From Proteles cristata cristata (lineage: Eukaryota; Chordata; Mammalia; Carnivora; Hyaenidae), in NCBI GenBank assembly GCA_017311185.1, contig JAESUZ010002404.1:62001-126000 (forward strand): 64,000 bases of DNA. The letters are read 5' to 3'. The position numbers and the translations under genes are program-made. The notes beneath the pieces are model-generated. The model had not been told where the DNA came from and searched no databases. It saw only the letters and a list, made by a program, of their open reading frames with translations. This document shows positions 58,735-64,000 of this stretch, piece after piece. Position 1 is the first letter of the stretch. Every line of letters starts with the position of its first letter.

Positions 58735-58870
58735 TTCATGTTCTTTTTCTAGTCCCACAGGAAGACTACATTTCCCATCCACCCTTGAAGTTAGGTTGGG
58801 GACATGTAAATAGGTTCTGGATATGGTTGTAAGCAGAAGCAATGTAAACCAATTTGAGTCCTGACCCTTA
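58735..58870 (+). mobile_element. Old LTR-like fragment
   Basis: 'GACTACATTTCCCATCCACC', 'AAGTTAGGTTGGGGACATG' and 'AGCAGAAGCAATGTAAACC' resemble a common old ERVL/MaLR-class LTR, as at 63605. Confidence 0.55.
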
Positions 58871-58884
58871 ACAATAAAAATAAT

Positions 58885-59700
58885 CGTTAGTATCTATTAA
58901 AGCTAAACATATGCCTGCCCTATCACTAGCAACTCCACTCCTATATATGTGCCCAAGAGAAACAAAAGCAAATGCCTACAAAAAGACAAGTAAGAGAATG
59001 CTCAGAGTAGGTTTAGTCATAATGGCCAACACTTACAACAATCCAAATGTCTGGGAATGGGAAAACTGTGCTGTATTCATACAAAAGAATAGCAAACCAA
59101 TAAAATGCTAATGAACTACAAATACATGCACCAATGCACACAAACTCCTGAGAGAGACCCAGACATCAAAAATACTAACGTATGCCACCAGTAATGTAAA
59201 TTTGAGGAGAAGGCAAAATGAGGCTATAATGATAAAAGTCGAAATAGTGGTGATCTCTGTTCATAGGTGTATTAACTGGGAGTGGGCACCAGAAAACCTT
59301 CTGGTGTGAGGGAGAAACTTTTTTTCTGGATAGTTGTCTCATGAGTGAGGTCAAATGGGAGAACGCATCAAGGTACACTTAAATTTTTTATTTATTTTTT
59401 ATTTATTTATTTATTTGTTTTTTTTATTTATTTCTAGGAGAGAGAGAGAGAGAGAGAGAGTGAGAGACAGCGTGAGCAGGGGAGGGCCAGAGAGAGAGGG
59501 AGTCACAGACTGAAACAGGCTCCAGGCTCTGAGCTGGCAGTCAGCACAGAGCCCGACGCGGGGCTCGAACCCACGAACTGCGAGATCATGACCTAAGCGA
59601 AAGTCGGACACTCAACCGACTAAGCCACCCAGGCGCCCCTATACACTGAAATTTTTTATACATTATTATGTACAACTAAAAATTATGCACAAAAAAATCA
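58885..59700 (+). mobile_element. Ancient L1 ORF2/3' fragment, plus strand, split by a SINE
   Basis: 'CTATCACTAGCAACTCCAC', 'AATGGCCAACACTTACAAC', 'AATCCAAATGTCTGGGAATG' and 'CAAAAGAATAGCAAACC' follow old L1 ORF2, with a 66-codon frame remaining. It continues to 59391 and resumes after the SINE at 59642 with 'TATACATTATTATGTACAAC'. Confidence 0.8.
59392..59641 (-). mobile_element. Young felid CAN-SINE, antisense, with an expanded GA tract and T-rich tail
   Basis: Diagnostic subfamily as at 24731. The tail is a (TTTA)n-type run. Duplications TACACTTAAATTTTTTAT (59374-59391) and TACACTGAAATTTTTTAT (59642-59659), one mismatch in 18. Confidence 0.96.
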
Positions 59701-62013
59701 AGCAAGAAAAAAAAAATAAGGAAAATCAACCAATGAAGGCTCAATAAGGATGGTCAACCCTTTAACCATGAATCACAACTTGGAGGAAAGTTGCCCTAAA
59801 GAGCCAGCCAACCCACTTTGGACTTCGTGTGAGCACAAAATAAACCTGTCTTATTTTAATCCCCTGAGACTTAAGGACATATTTTTTATCTCAGCATGGC
59901 CTAATATTTTTTGGTTAATACAGGGTTTATCACCATCGACTGCCAAGGTCGGAAACCTGGTTAATCAGCACGCCAGGGGAGGCTGTGCCTCTCATAGGCT
60001 AAGTGACACAAAGTAAGTTTAGAAAAGAATGCGTAAATCAAAATGTCAAATTATTAAATTATAGGGAGGTGGGAAAAAGCACTCTTTTACAAACCAGGAT
60101 GTCAGGACTGCCATGATCAAGCCCTTTCTCTCACTTAAGACAGACCTGCAGGGGAAGTCAAACCATAATAAAAGTTTGCTTTATGCACCTGTTCTCAGAA
60201 AAAGGGCATGAGTTAGACGAAATCCAGTGTTTAATGAAATCCCTCTGAAAGCCTTTGTGGATCCATTTCGCAGTGAAGATAGTTTTGTCAGCGGGCCCAG
60301 AATACTCAAGTTTTTAGGGGAACTACAGTTTCTGCTCCTGTAGGCATATGCCTGACTTGTCTCATGGCTCTCCCTTTCTTTGCTTCCTATCCTACAACTC
60401 TTCATTTTAGGCATGTCATTGCATTCAGTCTAACTTTTTAGGTGAATGTGGCTGGCCTCTGAGGCATTCCTTTTACCTATCTACTCCTATTGTGTGTTGA
60501 TTGTGTGTTTTTCCTATCAAAGAACAATCATAAGTCTTTTAGTTATGGTAAAAGGAGTTTGAAGTTGGGGAGGATGGTGTCCTCAGCTGTAGTATACAAG
60601 TACTGGTAACATCATCAAACTAACAGAGACACAGGGAATTCTATAGACACTGTACCTGAATCTTTTGTAAGATTATTTAAGAGCATTTTGTGGAATTCTT
60701 CAAGGCTTGAAAGACAAGGAGGAAATTCTTACCAGAGCCTAGAAAAAGAGATCGCTGTTATGTAATAGAGGAAAGTTAGCAACGCTGTTGCCTGCTAAAT
60801 TGTAGGAAATAGAAAATACTCTGACAAACCAGTGCTTTTGGTTGGTATTTCCAGGCAGAATGTCGAACTTTCATTTGCTTGATTTTTTTTTAATGAAGCA
60901 TGGTAAGATAGAGATGAAATTAAAAGGACTATTCAATTTTTTAAGCAGAATTTATAGGAAATATAAAGAATCTAGGATCTGTGGGTTCAAAAGTAAAGCT
61001 GTTTTTCATTCTGAGCCTCTCCAGATGGTAAAAGATTCTGAAACTAAGGAATTGCTTTAAGGCAAAGGTTAAATCCAGGGTGCAGCTGTAAGACTCTTTT
61101 TCAAAACCGGAGAAATATTTGATTGTTCTCCCTAGACCCTCTCAGCTTGATAAAAGGGCTACTAATATTTTAAGGATATTTTCAAACAGCCTTCTGAGTC
61201 TCTGCTCAAGATGGAAAGTGTCTGTCAAAGACATTTGTGTGTGTGTCTTTTTTAATGGGGTGGTTATAATTTGAGATATAAGAATCTTCCAAGTTTTTAG
61301 AGAATTATGTTGGCAGAAGCATTATCTGTTTGGACTGAAAGAGCAAAAGCATCAACACAACAGCTTTCAATGTTTTTATGGCAAAAATTTATATTTACAC
61401 CTTAAAAATTGAATGTAATATTTTAAATAAAATTATGTGAAGAAAAATGTGAAGTTATGTTCTACAAACTTGGTAGAAAATCAGAATCATATGTAGCTAC
61501 TTTGAAAACCCTCCCTAGTATCAACAAAGGGAGTGTGCATCTGAATATTGCTGGAATTGAGAGGTACCACAGTGCATACCTAGTTTGAGCCATGCTTTGT
61601 AATAGTGTTTATACCTGATATCCATTTCTACAATGACTGCCTGCAAATCTGAACAACTCAGTGTTGCTAAATCCTCTGTCTGAAATCCTAAGAGCTCTTC
61701 CATTCTTTTTCATTGACATCTTCAAAGCCAGAATCTTGTAAAAGCAACAATTTTCAGCCTGGCATGTCTTCAAAGCCTTAAAATTCAGCTGCAAATTTCC
61801 AGATTCATTTCCTTCATTCACTGTGCTTCTACTTTGAAGGAATGCTTTGCTTCACCTTGTTGATGAACCCTAAAGCCTTTTTTATGGAATAGAAGAAGTA
61901 ATGAATGCCCAAGAGAGTATCCAGCCAACTACTGGTCACAGGCAGCCTGAAAGAATAAATGGCTGCTTTAAATACCAAGTGTAACATTACCCTTAAACTT
62001 CATGGCAGCATGA
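59700..62013. other. Non-coding interval
   Basis: Unidentified DNA, AT-rich after 60480. A MER5-like hint lies at 61455-61560 ('AGAAAATCAGAATCATATG'). Minus-strand frames at 60181 (77 codons) and 61609 (70 codons) have no recognisable domain. I see no gene. Confidence 0.4.
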
Positions 62014-62027
62014 TGAGAAGTCTTTCT

Positions 62028-62246
62028 TTTATTCTTTTATTTATTTTAAATTTTTTAATGTTTAGTTTTGAGAGAGAGAGAGAGAGAGACAGGGTGTGAG
62101 CGGGGGAGGGGCAGAGAGAGAGGGAGACACAGAATCCGAAGTAGGTTCCAAGCTCTGAGCTGTTAGCACAGCTCACGACATGGGGCTCAAACTTGTGACC
62201 TGAGCCGAAGTCAGATGTTTAACCAACTGAGCCACCCAGGTGCCCC
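62028..62246 (-). mobile_element. CAN-SINE, antisense
   Basis: Reversed SINE ending 'GAGCCACCCAGGTGCCCC', with part of the TCGAACCC..GATCATGA segment deleted. Duplications TGAGAAGTCTTTCT (62014-62027) and TGAGAAGACTGTCT (62247-62260). Confidence 0.94.
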
Positions 62247-62278
62247 TGAGAAGACTGTCTTTTAAAACACAGGTCTTA

Positions 62279-62504
62279 GGGGCACTTGGGTGGCTCAGTG
62301 GGTTAAGTGTCTGACTTCAGCTCAGGTCATGATCTCACGGTTTCGGTTTGTTGAGTTCAAGCCCTGCCTCGGGCTCTGTGTTGACAGCTCAGATCCTGGA
62401 GCCTGCTTTGGATTCTGTGTTCCCTCTCTCTCTGCCTCTCCCTTGCTTGCACTCTGTTTTTCTCTGTGTCTCAAAAAATCAATAAAACATTAACAAAAAT
62501 AAAA
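62279..62504 (+). mobile_element. Felid CAN-SINE
   Basis: Head 'GGGGCACTTGGGTGGCTCAG' and a tail AAATCAATAAAACATTAACA. Duplications TAAAACACAGGTCTTA (62263-62278) and TAAAACACAGATCTTA (62505-62520), one mismatch in 16. It lies head-to-head with the copy ending at 62246. Confidence 0.96.
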
Positions 62505-62520
62505 TAAAACACAGATCTTA

Positions 62521-63600
62521 TAATACCATATAAAGAAATTTATAAATGTAAACTACTGATTTACTGAGGACTGCTTTATTTTGCAATTTCTTTTTTCATC
62601 CTGAAGTTTGGATGGTCCTCACTGAGAATTTACCAAGCCTTCCTGTTCCAGAGTCTTTACAGCAGCACCAGCAAAGAGAATACCCTTTCCATTCCTTTGA
62701 ATCCAACAGTTGCCTGAAATTGCCTGACACCATCCAACTCCTTAGCAATGTCATCTTTGGCACCTGTGACGGTAATAACTGTGTTCTTCCCTTTTTAAAT
62801 CTCTTGAAGCTTCAAGTCTCCATTTAACAGTTAACTAGAAAAATTGCTTGCTTTAATTGTAATTTTAAAATTTCCTTAGCTATTGGTATATGTTTGTTGT
62901 TGTGCATGGCAAACATAATGTTAATCGTTATGCATGCAAACTATGTGTGCTATTACATTTAAAAGCAACAGATAGTTGGCAACTATATTAACTGGTGATA
63001 AAATGCTACTTTTTAAGGATTGTAAATACTAACATGATAGTTTGTTACTTGTATTTGGCATTTAAAAAAATTTTAAATACATGTTAGGAATTTGGGGATT
63101 GATGTGTATCACATTTTATTTTTTCCTAGTTAAAAATAGGCTCCCAGTTAGCATTTTCTTGCTGACCATCAGATTTTCAGGGATGGCTTATTAAAATTAA
63201 GTAGGATAAACCTGCATTTCTATTCCTGTAATTTCTGTGGACAGGTTTATGTTGTGTTTCTGATCCTCTCATATTATGAATTGGAAATTTTAAATAATTT
63301 GTGATTATCTTGTTCTTGTCCCACCATTGTAGATTGGGTATGTTAAGCCTGGAAATAACCAGATCATGAGAGCAGAGCTATATTTTGTCCTGGGAAAGAT
63401 CCTGTACTTCAAATAGGATAGGATAACTGCATGGGACTTTAGGTTTTCCCCTTTGGGAAGGGGAGGTATGTTTATCTATGGGAAGAAGAATGTGCCCAGA
63501 AATTTGAGTAGCTAGAGGCATAGAAATATGGCAGACACAGTATCTGTTTTTCCCATTTTGTTCAGTCATAAAACCCTAAATGTTAGCTGGGCATTTGTCT
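62521..63600. other. Non-coding interval
   Basis: AT-rich, unidentified. I see no gene and no TMEM135 exon. Confidence 0.4.
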
Positions 63601-63604
63601 AACC

Positions 63605-63870
63605 AATTAAAAAATAAAAAAGCCTCATTTCCCAGCTTCCCTTGAAACTTAGTGTGGCCATGTGACTAAGCTTTGCTCAATGGGATATAAGGAGTAGATC
63701 TTTTGGGAAAGCTTTTTAAAGAGAGAAAGTAGGTCTTCTCTTCCTCTTTTGCTGGCCTTCCAGGCTGGCATGTGGGTGTCATCTTATAAGTCAGGCTGGA
63801 AAGCATAGGTAACAGTTGGTAAAGCAACCTGTCAAGATTCTGGGATCACTGATAGTTATGGAGCCATCCT
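63605..63870 (+). mobile_element. Old LTR-like repeat, plus orientation
   Basis: 'CATTTCCCAGCTTCCCTTG', 'GTGTGGCCATGTGACTAAG' and 'GCTCAATGGGATATAAGG' are hallmark blocks of a widespread old ERVL/MaLR-class LTR. Exact name uncertain. Confidence 0.65.
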
Positions 63871-64000
63871 CTTAGCCTAGGGACTGCTTATGTTTATCTG
63901 AACGAAGGAGAAACTTTAATCTTTTTTATCACTGCTATTTTGGGCTTTTCATCAATGAACACTCCTCTTTTATTGACTTTAAACAACTATCTTATTTTAC

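Noticed and set aside
62521..64000. First exon of TMEM135
   Set aside because: Synteny suggests TMEM135 lies to the right, but there is no CpG island or recognisable exon before the window ends.

Overview
This is vertebrate nuclear DNA, almost certainly from a cat-family carnivore. The evidence is about 32 copies of a tRNA-derived carnivore SINE whose body matches the felid form, with a 5' end GGCGCCTGGGTGGCTCAG, the block GTCATGATCTCACGG, a TC-rich tract and an AATAAA-rich tail. Caniform SINEs have a different body. There are no operons and no bacterial features.

The left edge (1-3064, minus strand) holds the only protein-coding gene I can support, FZD4 (Frizzled-4). Both coding exons are recognisable. 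Exon 1 (2771-3064) is complete. Exon 2 (641 down to 1) is intact and runs off the window inside the third transmembrane region. They are separated by a 2.1 kb intron with clean splice sites. A CpG island (about 2740-3660) covers exon 1, the 5' UTR and the promoter. On the opposite strand a near-perfect splice donor (3689/3690) suggests the first exon of a divergent non-coding transcript. By mammalian synteny known from memory (PRSS23 - FZD4 - TMEM135), the rest of the window should be the FZD4-TMEM135 intergenic interval. No second CpG island or TMEM135 exon is visible.

From about 3.7 kb to 64 kb I see no gene. The sequence is a mosaic of young felid SINEs, many with readable target-site duplications; two recent L1 3' fragments, one with its own duplication and one with a 5' inversion; older L1, L2 and MIR fragments; MaLR-type LTRs; hAT/MER5-like DNA transposon remnants; microsatellites; and stretches of unique DNA. 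A TAAT-rich repeat-free block near 7.0-7.4 kb, an exon-like block near 24.1-24.4 kb and a few CTCF-like motifs are the best regulatory candidates. Nearly all remaining open reading frames are short, start at non-ATG codons, or lie inside repeats.

I found no undescribed biological system. The most unusual items are structural: a twin-primed L1 inversion, nested SINE insertions, paired trinucleotide repeats flanking the FZD4 start codon, and SINEs inserted at the homologous point of two separate MaLR LTRs. Old-repeat family names are from memory of consensus sequences, and their boundaries are approximate.
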